From Deltaproteobacteria bacterium (GTDB lineage Bacteria; Desulfobacterota; Binatia; Binatales; Binataceae): a stretch of 10,192 bases of DNA. The notes below the pieces were generated by a model, which did no database searches, was not told the DNA's origin, and saw only the letters and a list, made by a program, of their open reading frames with translations. The translations under genes and the position numbers were made by a program. The stretch covers positions 1 to 10,192 of the forward strand of contig JAJZAG010000119.1 in the NCBI GenBank assembly GCA_021799555.1, in the 5' to 3' direction. The stretch's first letter is position 1. Each line of letters opens with the position of its first letter. Positions 1 through 7,020 of this stretch are shown in pieces.

Positions 1-923
1 CCTTTACCAACGAAATAACCTTCCCGCAAAGCCTGCACAGCCGCGAGTTTCTGTCTCGTAAACTGGTTCGCGTCGAGGGCTTCGTAGACCCATGCGTCAC
101 CCGCGTACCTGACCACCGCCGATCGCGGGACAATCACTCCGCGACGGCCTTTGCCGGCGGCGATCAAAGTTGCGGATATCGCCGAGCCCGGCTTCGCCGG
201 AATTGCTTCGGCTCGTATGAGCAGAAAAAAACTTTGCCCCTGCATCCGCCGATCAACCGAAGGCGCTGAATACACCGCGCTGGTTATCAGCGGGTGCGCT
301 TCATTGCCGAGGATGTATACTTCGGCTTCGGCCGGAATCCAGCGGGTCATTTCTCCTGCCGGAACGGTGACTTGGGCGACCGCTTCGCGGCGATCGATCA
401 AAGCACTGACGAGCTCGGCCCGTGACCGCGAACTCCTCTGCGCGATCTCAGCTCCCCAGTTATCACGAAGCTGTTGCTCAAGAGTCTGCAACCGTGCCTT
501 GTCAGTGAGATACGTTGCCTGCGCGGTCTGGAATTCGCGCAATGAGACGTTCGCTTGCTCGGTGTAAAGACGTCTGCTGCGCAGAAACTGCGCGCGCGCC
601 GCCTCGACCATCGCCTCTGCGCCGCTCAGATCCGCGTTCAGTTTTGAAAGCGGGACCGGATCAAGGACCTTTCCGTATGCCCGGGCCTCAATTGGCCGCT
701 CGATTGGAGGCAGAGTTTTGGTCGCGAGATGTATCTGCTTCTGGATCGGTGGTTCGATCGCGATCACAGCGCGGCCAGTTGCATCCCGCAGCACTGTCGC
801 GCCGCGCGATATGATGGGGGCCTCATCATCCTCGTCGGCCCGCGAGTAAGATAAGCTTGCGAGCGCGAACAAAATTGCAGCGGCCGCGATCGCGAACCCG
901 CCGATATTCCGATATCGCATCAT
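1..923 (-). CDS. Efflux RND periplasmic adaptor subunit (HlyD/MFP family), partial
   Basis: This reading frame starts at the ATG at 923-921 and stays open to the left edge, so the C-terminus is missing; about 307 residues are visible. Residues 8-28 are a hydrophobic signal or anchor segment, followed by an acidic linker. Residues of roughly 97-160 are Ala/Gln/Leu/Arg-rich and look like the alpha-helical coiled-coil hairpin of membrane fusion proteins. Near 263-281, VPRSAVVRYAG followed by WVYE matches the beta-barrel segment typical of RND adaptors. Such proteins bridge an inner-membrane pump and a TolC-type channel in the periplasm. The gene begins 11 bases after the stop of the TolC-like gene, so the two are almost certainly co-transcribed. 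A second ATG follows directly (920-918). The Shine-Dalgarno sequence is weak, which suggests translational coupling. A clear lipoyl-domain motif is not seen. Family assignment is fairly sure; the exported substrate (metal or drug) is unknown. Confidence 0.82.
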   Translation of the reverse strand, partial: MMRYRNIGGFAIAAAAILFALASLSYSRADEDDEAPIISRGATVLRDATGRAVIAIEPPIQKQIHLATKTLPPIERPIEARAYGKVLDPVPLSKLNADLSGAEAMVEAARAQFLRSRRLYTEQANVSLREFQTAQATYLTDKARLQTLEQQLRDNWGAEIAQRSSRSRAELVSALIDRREAVAQVTVPAGEMTRWIPAEAEVYILGNEAHPLITSAVYSAPSVDRRMQGQSFFLLIRAEAIPAKPGSAISATLIAAGKGRRGVIVPRSAVVRYAGDAWVYEALDANQFTRQKLAAVQALREGYFVGK

Positions 924-934
924 CGACGCTGCTT

Positions 935-2347
935 TTAGGTTCCCGAATGGTTGGGAAGGGTGATCGACTTGAGATTTTCGTTTCCTAGCGGTCGCTCGAT
1001 GGCGTCTTCGAGCGAACCCAAGTCCATCTGCGCGGATTCGAGCGCGCGCGACCTCAATTGCTGAGCGGCGATGGTTTGTAGCCCGGCCGTCACGAGCGCC
1101 AGGGCGTCGATGTCGTTAAGCTCGGCAGCTCGTTGGATTTCGCGCAAACGTTTTTCAGAAAAGTCGGCTGCATTCGAGCTCTGATGGAACGCGCGCAGCG
1201 CTCCGCGAAAACTGGTCAGCGCTCCTTGGGCCTGTGCGATTACTCTGTCCTGTAATGCGGCAAACTCTGCCGCGAGCTGCGCGCGCTTTGCTTCGGCTTC
1301 GGCGATCGGCCCCTGGTTTTGATTCATCAGCGGCAAAGTAATTACTGGCACGAGCTCGAAGATGTTCTCGTTCACTTCCCACGAATAGCCGCCACCCAGG
1401 TTGATATTCGGATATTGGCGCGCGATTTCCAGCTTGAGCGCCTCATCAGCCGCCGCATACTGTGCGAGCATCCGGCGTAAATCGACTCGATTAAGCAAAG
1501 CGAGTTGCTGAATATATTCCGGCGTGAGCGAAGTTTCTTTTGCAGGACGGTCAAACCCGGGCCAGCTAATGACGGTTCCAGTCAGGACCTCGACCGGTAC
1601 TCCAACCGAAGCCGCAAGCGCGCCGAGAGTAGCCATTACACGACTTTGCGCTTGAGACGCTTTAACACGCGCGGCGGAGAGATTCGCAAGTGCTAGATTA
1701 AGCTCCGGAGCCGAGGACTCGCCGGCATCGACGCGTTCCTGAAGCAACGTGACGATGCGCGCGGAGGTGGACTCGTAAGCTCGCGCCAATTCGTATTCCC
1801 GCTCAGCCGCGACATGACTTACTAACGACGCGCGAACGGCGCTGCGGATCTGCCAGGTTACCTGCGCGACTCCGAGCGCGGTTGCGTCGGCCAGATGCTC
1901 AGCTTTGGCGATCCGATAACCTCGCCTTCCTGCAGTTTCAATCGGGAAATTTATTTCGACCGCACCTATTGCCCACGGCGCGAAGCTCGGCGCTTCGCTG
2001 GCCGTGTACGCGGGTCCGAGACCTATACTAGGATTGGGGCGTGCGGCAGCCGTGACGATCGCGGCCCGTGCCGCGTCTAGTTTGGCTTGCGCAACCCTAA
2101 TCTCAGGGTTGTAAAAAAATGCTACCATTGTGAGCGAAGCGAGACTCCATTTTTCGGGCGGGCACGATGAACCAGTCACAGATGGATTCGACTCCAAGTA
2201 TTTGCACAAGTCGGAGTTCTTCAGCGATCGCTGGTCGAATCGTTGCGCCGCTTCGGCGGGATTGAGGGGCGCCGGCCGATAAGCCGCACACGCGCAGTAC
2301 ATGCATGCCAGCAAGTAAGCCGTTCGTATCCGAATTCGTGTCACCAT
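935..2347 (-). CDS. TolC/CusC-family outer-membrane efflux protein
   Basis: The 470-residue product has the usual length of a TolC-family outer-membrane factor. The N-terminus has a basic start and a hydrophobic stretch ending in LLAC (Cys15), a plausible lipobox, with further cysteines at 18 and 20; CusC-type proteins are often lipoproteins. Two repeated OEP halves can be seen. The first has NPEIRVAQAKLDAARA at about 80-95 and the second has LPLMNQNQGPIAEAEAKRAQ at about 338-357, a strong family signature. Long Ala/Gln/Glu-rich helices between them fit the periplasmic tunnel. The protein should form the outer-membrane exit duct for the adaptor encoded immediately downstream. It lies 43 bases after the M56 peptidase gene, and that gap contains a short hairpin. 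No strong Shine-Dalgarno sequence precedes the ATG at 2347. The family call is secure; substrate class is inferred only from neighbours. Confidence 0.92.
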   Translation of the reverse strand: MVTRIRIRTAYLLACMYCACAAYRPAPLNPAEAAQRFDQRSLKNSDLCKYLESNPSVTGSSCPPEKWSLASLTMVAFFYNPEIRVAQAKLDAARAAIVTAAARPNPSIGLGPAYTASEAPSFAPWAIGAVEINFPIETAGRRGYRIAKAEHLADATALGVAQVTWQIRSAVRASLVSHVAAEREYELARAYESTSARIVTLLQERVDAGESSAPELNLALANLSAARVKASQAQSRVMATLGALAASVGVPVEVLTGTVISWPGFDRPAKETSLTPEYIQQLALLNRVDLRRMLAQYAAADEALKLEIARQYPNINLGGGYSWEVNENIFELVPVITLPLMNQNQGPIAEAEAKRAQLAAEFAALQDRVIAQAQGALTSFRGALRAFHQSSNAADFSEKRLREIQRAAELNDIDALALVTAGLQTIAAQQLRSRALESAQMDLGSLEDAIERPLGNENLKSITLPNHSGT

Positions 2348-2366
2348 CGGAGTCCGGGCGCAGCGG

Positions 2367-2390
2367 CGTCAGCGAGTGGAGAGGCTGACG
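2367..2390 (-). other. Inverted repeat in the M56-tolC intergenic gap
   Basis: The arms CGTCAGC and GCTGACG are perfect 7-base complements separated by a 10-base loop. They lie between the stop of the peptidase gene and the start of the TolC-like gene. No T-run follows, so it is a poor candidate for an intrinsic terminator. It could be an mRNA hairpin that adjusts relative expression or stability of the two cistrons, or it could be chance in GC-rich DNA. Confidence 0.35.
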
Positions 2391-3245
2391 TCAACTGGCG
2401 ATTCGGAAGAGCGCTCCAACGTATCGCTCTCCGAAAGTTAGGCCGAGGGAAAATACGGCCAACAGAAGTGCCGGCACGATAATGAGCGTCGCGCGGTCGT
2501 TTCGCTGCGTTCTCTTCGTGTCCACTGGTGCGCGCTCGAGCAAACGTATGACGCGCTCCTTCAACGCGTCGGGATTGCGGCTAAGCGCCGCCTGCAAACT
2601 AAGCGTTTCCGGTTGCGCGAACCGCGCTGATGCGAGAATCGCTTCGGCAAGATCAACGCCATCGATCCCGGCGCTCAGCGCTTCTTCGTCGCGGGCGAGC
2701 TCGAGAGCCAGCATCCATTGCTGCAGCCGCTCGCCTGCCTGCGGCCAAGGCCATTGCAAATCCGTGGCAAGTTGGGCCAGCCAGATTCGCAGCGGGTCGC
2801 GATGTCGTGCGTGAGCACGCTCATGTGCGATCGCTGCATCAACTTGATGCTCAGTTAGGCTTCTTGCGAGTCGCGGTGAGAACACAACCCAGGGTTGGAG
2901 CAAACCAACTGTCGCCGTTGCCAGCCCTTCGGAATCGACAAAGAGAGACCTCAACGAGCGAGTCAGCGCCCGGATAGAAATTAAAGCGAAGGGCAAACTC
3001 AAGATGATGATCGCGAGCGGCACGCTCTCTGACACGGGATCCGACTCGGACACTGCCCATCCGGAGAGCCATGCCGCGGCAGCCATCGCGGGTATCACCG
3101 GGAGCCAGAGTCTGCGCCACGCGACTCTTTCAAGGTCTCGAGCTTCGTCGGGTCTCTGATGCGCCGCAGGCAACCATCCACACGCGAGAAGTGAGGCTCC
3201 GCCAATCAGCAGGATCAGCATGGCCAGGCAGCATTCACGTTCCAT
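2391..3245 (-). CDS. M56-family (BlaR1/MecR1-like) membrane metallopeptidase
   Basis: The 284-residue protein carries the zinc-protease motif HERAH at 141-145, followed by HARHRDP, with a likely third ligand in LELARDEEA (Glu182). This arrangement is typical of peptidase family M56. Hydrophobic segments lie at about 8-24, 44-64, 76-92 and 251-269, so it is an integral membrane protein. In BlaR1 and MecR1 the peptidase domain faces the cytoplasm and its activation leads to removal of the BlaI/MecI repressor. This protein ends about 15 residues after the last membrane segment, so the extracytoplasmic penicillin-binding sensor of BlaR1 is absent and the signal it senses is unknown. The gene overlaps the repressor gene by 11 bases and has an excellent GGAGG Shine-Dalgarno sequence before the ATG. 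It is likely co-expressed with the repressor and acts on it (inference). Confidence 0.88.
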   Translation of the reverse strand: MERECCLAMLILLIGGASLLACGWLPAAHQRPDEARDLERVAWRRLWLPVIPAMAAAAWLSGWAVSESDPVSESVPLAIIILSLPFALISIRALTRSLRSLFVDSEGLATATVGLLQPWVVFSPRLARSLTEHQVDAAIAHERAHARHRDPLRIWLAQLATDLQWPWPQAGERLQQWMLALELARDEEALSAGIDGVDLAEAILASARFAQPETLSLQAALSRNPDALKERVIRLLERAPVDTKRTQRNDRATLIIVPALLLAVFSLGLTFGERYVGALFRIAS

Positions 3246-3636
3246 CTTTTGACCTCCGACGACGGCTCGCTATGACCTCGGCAAGTTCGTCGAGCAGTTC
3301 CGGATCGAGCGAATCAACCGCATCAACCAGAGTTGCGACGGCGGAGTGCGGAGCAGGCCCAAGCAGTTTAGCCAAAAATGCGCGAGCTTGGGCCGCCTCG
3401 ACAACCACGCGTTCGACGCGCGGTCGATAGACGAAGGCGAGACCTTTGCGTTCCCTGCTGACGAGACCTTTCGCGTGGAGTCGATCCAACACCTTCGTGA
3501 TCGTGGTGTACACCAATTTGGCAGGTTCGCCGACCTGAGCGTGGATTTCACGCGCGGTTGCACTTTCGAGCTTCCAGAGCATCGAAATAACGGCGTATTC
3601 CAGATCGCCGCCGGGCATGCGAAACTGCCTTCTCAT
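3235..3636 (-). CDS. BlaI/MecI/CopY-family winged-helix transcriptional repressor
   Basis: This 133-residue protein fits the usual size of the BlaI/MecI family. Residues of about 11-72 form the winged helix: GDLEYAVISMLWKL opens helix 1, ATAREIHAQVG leads to the recognition region LVYTTITKVLDRLHAKGLVS, and RERKGLAFVYRP is the wing. The remainder is the helical dimerisation domain. It contains no cysteine, so the metal-binding Cys cluster of CopY is absent, and no Asn-Phe dipeptide marks the classical BlaI cleavage site. It is first in a minus-strand operon with an M56 peptidase and efflux genes, and should repress its own promoter; a perfect dyad lies 18 bases upstream. The start could instead be Met7 (codon 3618-3616), which has AGAAGG nine bases upstream and gives the more typical N-terminus. 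Confidence 0.92.
   Translation of the reverse strand: MRRQFRMPGGDLEYAVISMLWKLESATAREIHAQVGEPAKLVYTTITKVLDRLHAKGLVSRERKGLAFVYRPRVERVVVEAAQARAFLAKLLGPAPHSAVATLVDAVDSLDPELLDELAEVIASRRRRSKDGT
3253..3257 (-). promoter_or_regulatory. Strong Shine-Dalgarno sequence of the M56 peptidase gene
   Basis: GGAGG (read on the minus strand) lies 7 bases before the ATG at 3245, inside the 3' end of the repressor gene. It fixes the start of the peptidase gene and confirms that the two genes overlap by 11 bases. Confidence 0.75.
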
Positions 3637-3653
3637 ACCGTTAAGAATGACAA

Positions 3654-3669
3654 TACGACAAGCGTCGTA
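3654..3669 (-). promoter_or_regulatory. Candidate BlaI-type operator (perfect dyad) upstream of the repressor gene
   Basis: The sequence TACGAC-4 bases-GTCGTA is a perfect inverted repeat, ending 18 bases before the repressor's first ATG. BlaI/MecI repressors bind dyads of this general size at their own promoters, often with a TACA/TGTA core. On the minus strand a weak promoter can be proposed with TTGCCT as -35 and TATTGT as -10, which would place the dyad between and partly over these boxes. Autoregulation is an inference; the promoter boxes are weak. Confidence 0.6.
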
Positions 3670-4046
3670 GGCCAGGCAAGCCTCAATTATTCGGGCTCAA
3701 CCATGTCGAGGCTCAGTGTCGCACGCATCCGTGACGAGCCAACCGAGTGGGCGTTGACGAAAAGCGTCTTCCGTCCGCGCATAATGAATTACATCGTCGG
3801 CCGCCGCGCGCTGGCCGCGAAATCACAGCATTCAGACCTGAACGGCGCCTCGCGGCGATCGAAGCGGGCGGGAAATCGCATGCTCCCGATACGCCAAACG
3901 GCGTCGAAAGCCTGACGAACGACCTTACCGTCGCCGCATTGATCGAGGCGGACTCTCACGTCTCGCAGTTGATGCCGTAAGTATGATTAAATTCGTTGGC
4001 GTCGTGACTATCCAGCCAGATCGTCAAAGCATGAAGATCGTTCACC
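3670..4046. other. Non-coding stretch, possibly decayed coding sequence
   Basis: I see no intact gene here. The plus-strand reading frames in this stretch either overlap the repressor gene antisense or are short and unlike known proteins. In the frame that also carries the TetR-like remnant, the peptide LTVAALIEADSHVSQLM (about 3927-3977) vaguely resembles a TetR helix-turn-helix, but it has one extra residue, lacks the usual Gly-Val-Ser spacing and is followed by several stops. I read the stretch as the repressor's upstream region plus eroded sequence. Confidence 0.4.
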
Positions 4047-4553
4047 TTGAAGCTGTTCCGCTTACCACTCCTTATCGTACCCCCGGCGCTCAGACCCGCG
4101 AACGCAGCGCTGAGCACGACTGCTCGGAGGGCGCAGGTGGCCAGCGTCGAGATCGCCGCCGGGCTCTCGGAGTTGAACGCTGGCGATGTGCACTTACGAA
4201 GCTATCTGCGACGTGCTTTGCTCCAAGCGTCATCGTCTGGCCGAGGTCTCCTCAGTAGAATCGTGGATCTGGTTGTCGAGCAGCTCGAGCGGCACGGTGA
4301 TCCAAAAGGGCTGCCGCACGGCCCCTAACTCGCTTGGCTCGCTGTCGAGGTTGTTGCGGTCAACCTTGCCGGGTTGATCTTCGAGCCGATACTCCGGCAA
4401 ACACTTGGCATGAAGCCGTTCGAACCCGGCGTCGTCGCGTGGCGAACCGAGGCCAATCGACGATTCATCGTGGCGGCACCGAAGGAATACGTCTCCGCGA
4501 AGGCCGAGCGCCCGCGAGCCGCACCAACTCGCCGCTCCGGCGTGGCTACTTGA
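4047..4553 (+). pseudogene. Probable remnant of a TetR-family regulator (C-terminal half) with an in-frame stop
   Basis: One reading frame from about 4047 to the TGA at 4551-4553 is interrupted by a single TAA at 4326-4328. Before the stop it reads HLRSYLRRALLQASSSGRGL and LLSRIVDLVVEQLERHGD; after it, VNLAGLIFEPILRQTLGMKP and then FEPGVVAWRTEANRRFIV. This order of a helical segment, then an NL-x-G-x-x-x-x-EP-x-L segment, then a Leu-Gly-x-x-Pro-Phe-x-Pro segment, resembles the ligand-binding half of TetR-family proteins. No DNA-binding domain can be recognised upstream, where the frame has several more stops, so the gene looks 5'-truncated or heavily decayed. The N-terminal 30 or so residues of this interval (from a TTG) do not look regulatory and may not belong. 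The family call comes from pattern recognition of the C-terminal half only. It may once have controlled the downstream operon. Confidence 0.4.
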
Positions 4554-4790
4554 TGCGGCTCGCGCTTGCCTTCTCTCAGAGATGGACCTAGTGTCCGAAA
4601 ATTGGAGTGTCTTGTGGCGTCATTGACCGGAAACCAGGAGATCGAAAGTCGCGCGCAGCTCGGAGTGCGGAATTTTGCGCGCCGCTCGCCAAAGCCGTTG
4701 CGAAATTGGATCTCACGCACGGGCGGTCAAGCGAAAGTTGATCCGGCCGAGATGACGCGCCGTGGGTGATCGTAAATCCGGTATAAGCGA
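4554..4790. other. Intergenic leader of the plus-strand block
   Basis: No convincing gene, tRNA or repeat is seen between the TetR-like remnant and the ribosome-binding site of the nitroreductase gene. The short open frame from 4566 to 4769 has no recognisable protein features. No good sigma-70 promoter stands out: TTGACC near 4623 lacks a matching -10, and TATAAG at 4782-4787 is too close to the ribosome-binding site to serve as one. The promoter of the plus-strand block is presumably here but was not identified. Confidence 0.4.
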
Positions 4791-4791
4791 T

Positions 4792-4798
4792 GGAGGTG
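4792..4798 (+). promoter_or_regulatory. Shine-Dalgarno sequence fixing a GTG start
   Basis: GGAGGTG lies 4 bases before the GTG at 4803. It supports GTG rather than a downstream ATG as the start of the nitroreductase gene, and that start also gives a typical N-terminus for the family. Confidence 0.7.
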
Positions 4799-4802
4799 AG
4801 CC

Positions 4803-5591
4803 GTGGAATTCAAAGAGGTAGTCGGGCGGCGCAGATCGATTCGTTACTTCCAGTCGTGGCGTCAGGTCGAGCGAGAGAAGATCCAAGTCATGCTGGAGGC
4901 CGCGCGCTTGGCATCATGCGCCGTGAATGCCACCTTTCTCAAAGCAGTTGTCGTCGTTCGTGACCAACTTGATCACGACACGCTTGAAGCGCTCAAGACT
5001 CCCGTCTCGGGCCTCAATATCGAGCTCGCTCCGGTCCACATTTACACCTACGCGGACATGGGTGCCTATGTCGGCGCACAGGGTCGCCTCAAAAAACTGG
5101 TCGATGTCGGCGCGCTCAATGCGACGCACGGATGGAGCCACAAGTTCGTCGATGACTTCGTGTGGCCGAATATACTGAAGCCTTTGGCGGACGGTGCGAC
5201 TCAGGCCTCGGTCGCTGGCGCGGCGGCCTCGGACGCCGGAATCGCCATCTGCCAGGCGATGCTTGCGGCCGTCGATGAAGGGCTTGGTGTGTGCCTGTCG
5301 GCATTCGTCCATGAGCCAATTGCGAAGATCGTGAACCCGCCCAAGGACTGGCTGCCGCTCTGGGTGCTGCTGGTGGGCTATCCGGCCGAGTCGTGGGAGG
5401 CCGGCGGGCAGCGTCCGCGACCTCCGATGGAAGAGCAGTTCTTCGAGGGTAAGTATGGCAACGGCTTCAAACCGGACCCGAAAGTCACTGAGCAGTTGAA
5501 GGCCGCAAAGATGATCCAGGCGCCTGCGCCGCTGCCGTGGCGCAAGGACGAGATCAAGGCGCTCGCGCGGATGTTTGGGCTGCCGGAATGA
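4803..5591 (+). CDS. Nitroreductase-family flavoprotein
   Basis: The 262-residue product opens with MEFKEVVGRRRSIRYF, the FMN-phosphate-binding N-terminal signature of the nitroreductase superfamily, followed by the helix EKIQVMLEAARLASCAVN that normally contributes to the flavin site. Near 145-165, DAGIAICQAMLAAVDEGLGV matches the conserved A-x-x-x-x-E-G-L-G segment, and LWVLLVGYP (about 187-195) is the closing family motif. Such enzymes are usually FMN-dependent homodimers using NAD(P)H to reduce nitro groups, quinones or enones; the substrate here is unknown. A GTG start with a strong ribosome-binding site is used. A 67-base gap separates it from the next gene, and it heads a same-strand run that includes a CoA-transferase. 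The C-terminal tail of about 65 residues, rich in Pro and Lys, is somewhat longer than in minimal family members. Confidence 0.9.
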   Translation: MEFKEVVGRRRSIRYFQSWRQVEREKIQVMLEAARLASCAVNATFLKAVVVVRDQLDHDTLEALKTPVSGLNIELAPVHIYTYADMGAYVGAQGRLKKLVDVGALNATHGWSHKFVDDFVWPNILKPLADGATQASVAGAAASDAGIAICQAMLAAVDEGLGVCLSAFVHEPIAKIVNPPKDWLPLWVLLVGYPAESWEAGGQRPRPPMEEQFFEGKYGNGFKPDPKVTEQLKAAKMIQAPAPLPWRKDEIKALARMFGLPE

Positions 5592-5658
5592 ATTGCGAAG
5601 CGCGCAGGTATCACGGCTTTTCCCGGCTGCGGACGGTACGAACTGAATCGAGACGGAT

Positions 5659-6018
5659 ATGAGTGCCCCAGACAAACCCCTCGAGGAGTACGAATCGGTC
5701 CAAACCTGGTACCGCGGTTTGCGCGAGCAATCCGGAATCGATCCCACCCAGGACCGATCGCGGCTTGATCTGCTGCGAGAATTTTGCATGGCGCTCGATC
5801 TCGATCCCGACGCGCTGGTCGCGGCCTGTCTACTCAAAAAGGAAGGCCGCGAAACCAAGATCAGCGTTAAGGGGAGGCGCTCGATGGGCGAGAGGATCGC
5901 CGAATTCCAATCGCGCGATGCATCCGCCGACGCTCGCGAACGCGCTCGCCGCGGCAACACGATTCGCAGCTTTCTGATTCACAATGGCATCCTGCTGCAA
6001 TCGGGTATCCAAATCTGA
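5659..6018 (+). CDS. Small protein resembling a stand-alone core-binding (SAM-like) domain of tyrosine recombinases
   Basis: The 119-residue protein has no signal peptide or membrane segment. Its pattern is YESVQTWYRGLREQSGI, then DRSRLDLLREFCMALDLDPDALVAA, a basic loop, and finally ERARRGNTIRSFLIHNGI. That order (a helix with W and L, a Y/L-L-x-x-F-C helix followed by D-P-D-x-L, then a T-x-R-S-F-x-x-x-N-G-I helix) resembles the N-terminal DNA-binding domain of XerC/D and phage integrases. The catalytic domain is absent: the stop is followed after 21 bases by the CoA-transferase gene, so there is no room for one. It lies between a nitroreductase and the CoA-transferase, on the same strand and closely spaced. 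It is either a conserved small DNA-binding protein, possibly regulatory, or a recombinase fragment. The resemblance is from memory of the fold pattern and is moderate. Its Shine-Dalgarno sequence is weak. Confidence 0.65.
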   Translation: MSAPDKPLEEYESVQTWYRGLREQSGIDPTQDRSRLDLLREFCMALDLDPDALVAACLLKKEGRETKISVKGRRSMGERIAEFQSRDASADARERARRGNTIRSFLIHNGILLQSGIQI

Positions 6019-6039
6019 CTTAGGTGCCGCAACGAGGTC

Positions 6040-7020
6040 ATGACGGAAATGCGAGTCATCGAAGAAGGCAAGGCTGAATTCCTCAAGGTCGATCCTGACG
6101 GTTACCGCGGCTACGTGCGGGAGAACAAGCCGCACCAGATGGTCTCGAAGTTAATGAGCCACAAGGACGCGGTTGAGCGATTTATCCGCGATGGCGACTA
6201 CCTGGCCTACGACTGCAATTACTTCCAGCGCGGTCCGTCATCGCTGATTCGCGAGATCATCCGCCAAAACCGAAAGAACCTCTGGCTGTGCGGAAAGTTC
6301 ACCTACGTGGCATGCGCGCTGCTGGTCGAAGCCGGATGCGCGGACCGAATCGACATCGGCTTCATCGGCTTTGGCCCGTGGATTTCCCGCGCAGTGCGCG
6401 AAGGCAAGTGCAAAATTTACGAGTATTCCAATGCCCTGATAACGCTCAGGCTGAAGGCAGGAGCGATGGGTCTGCCGTTTCTCCCGGCGCGCAGCTTCGG
6501 CGGTACCGACGGCTTTGAACGCTCGGGGTGCAAGTTAGTTGAGGATCCCTACACGAGGCAGCCCGTGCTGCTGGTTCCGGCGCTAAATCCCGACGCGGCG
6601 ATAATCCACGTGCATCAGGCCGATGAATTCGGCAACTCGCGCGTGTTCGGCACCGGAATCACGCATCAGGAATGCGCGCTTTCATCCAAGCGCGTAATTG
6701 TCTCGGCGGAGGAGATCGTCTCGACCGACGAACTGCGCCGCGATCCCGCGCGTACTTCGATTCCTCATTTCGCAGTTGACGCCGTCGTGCATGCTCCGTT
6801 CGGGGCGTTCCCTGGAACGGTGCAGGGCTATTACGCGTCGGACCCGCAAGGAGTGGTCGAAGCGATGGGTGCGATGTACCGCGGCGACTTCCGCGACTAC
6901 CTGAAGAAACACGTGTACGCGGTCGCCTCGCATGAGGAATATCTCGACAAGGTGGTTGGCGCGGCGAAGATGATCGAGATGCGGCGCCGCGAGCCGATCC
7001 GGGAGGGTTATGTGTCATGA
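6040..7020 (+). CDS. Family I CoA-transferase, subunit A (glutaconate CoA-transferase/IpdA type)
   Basis: The 326-residue protein matches the alpha subunit of glutaconate-type CoA-transferases. SKLMSHKDAVERFIRDGDYL (36-55) is the usual family opening. YEYSNALITLRLKAGAMGLP (127-146) with FLPARSFGGTD just after is a hallmark, and ALNPDAAIIHVHQADEFGNS (181-200) is the conserved strand-loop. These enzymes transfer CoA between acyl-CoA and a free acid as an A/B heteromer; the related IpdAB instead hydrolytically opens a steroid-derived ring. The usual Gly-Gly motif after the opening strand is replaced here (YDCNYFQRGPSS). About 35 residues precede the family start, so the true start is either 6040, the ATG at 6049, or, less likely for lack of a ribosome-binding site, Met34 (6139). 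Its stop overlaps the start of the B subunit by 4 bases, indicating translational coupling. Confidence 0.88.
   Translation: MTEMRVIEEGKAEFLKVDPDGYRGYVRENKPHQMVSKLMSHKDAVERFIRDGDYLAYDCNYFQRGPSSLIREIIRQNRKNLWLCGKFTYVACALLVEAGCADRIDIGFIGFGPWISRAVREGKCKIYEYSNALITLRLKAGAMGLPFLPARSFGGTDGFERSGCKLVEDPYTRQPVLLVPALNPDAAIIHVHQADEFGNSRVFGTGITHQECALSSKRVIVSAEEIVSTDELRRDPARTSIPHFAVDAVVHAPFGAFPGTVQGYYASDPQGVVEAMGAMYRGDFRDYLKKHVYAVASHEEYLDKVVGAAKMIEMRRREPIREGYVS

Noticed and set aside
151..814. Two overlapping plus-strand open frames (151-567 and 515-814).
   Set aside because: They are antisense to the efflux adaptor, whose frame is open to the window edge and carries adaptor motifs.
3346..3915. A 189-codon plus-strand open frame spanning the repressor gene and its upstream region.
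   Set aside because: Most of it is antisense to the confidently identified repressor, and its remaining part has no recognisable protein features.
4031..4090. The peptide MKIVHLEAVPLTTPYRTPG resembles the N-terminus of enolase-superfamily (mandelate racemase/muconate lactonising) enzymes.
   Set aside because: The similarity stops after about 20 residues, the frame then becomes Arg-rich nonsense, and the overlapping frame fits a TetR-like remnant better. It may still be a tiny fragment, but that cannot be supported.
4590..4611. A direct repeat AGTGTC spaced by 10 bases.
   Set aside because: Six-base repeats at this spacing are easily due to chance and nothing else marks the site as an operator.
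4782..4787. TATAAG as a -10 box for the plus-strand operon.
   Set aside because: Transcription would start within the ribosome-binding site of the nitroreductase gene, and no -35 box lies at the right distance.
4914..5960. A 348-codon open frame on the minus strand, antisense to the nitroreductase and the small SAM-like gene.
   Set aside because: The plus-strand genes here have clear family motifs and a good ribosome-binding site. The antisense frame is rich in Arg and Ser with no recognisable motif, as expected of a shadow in GC-rich DNA.
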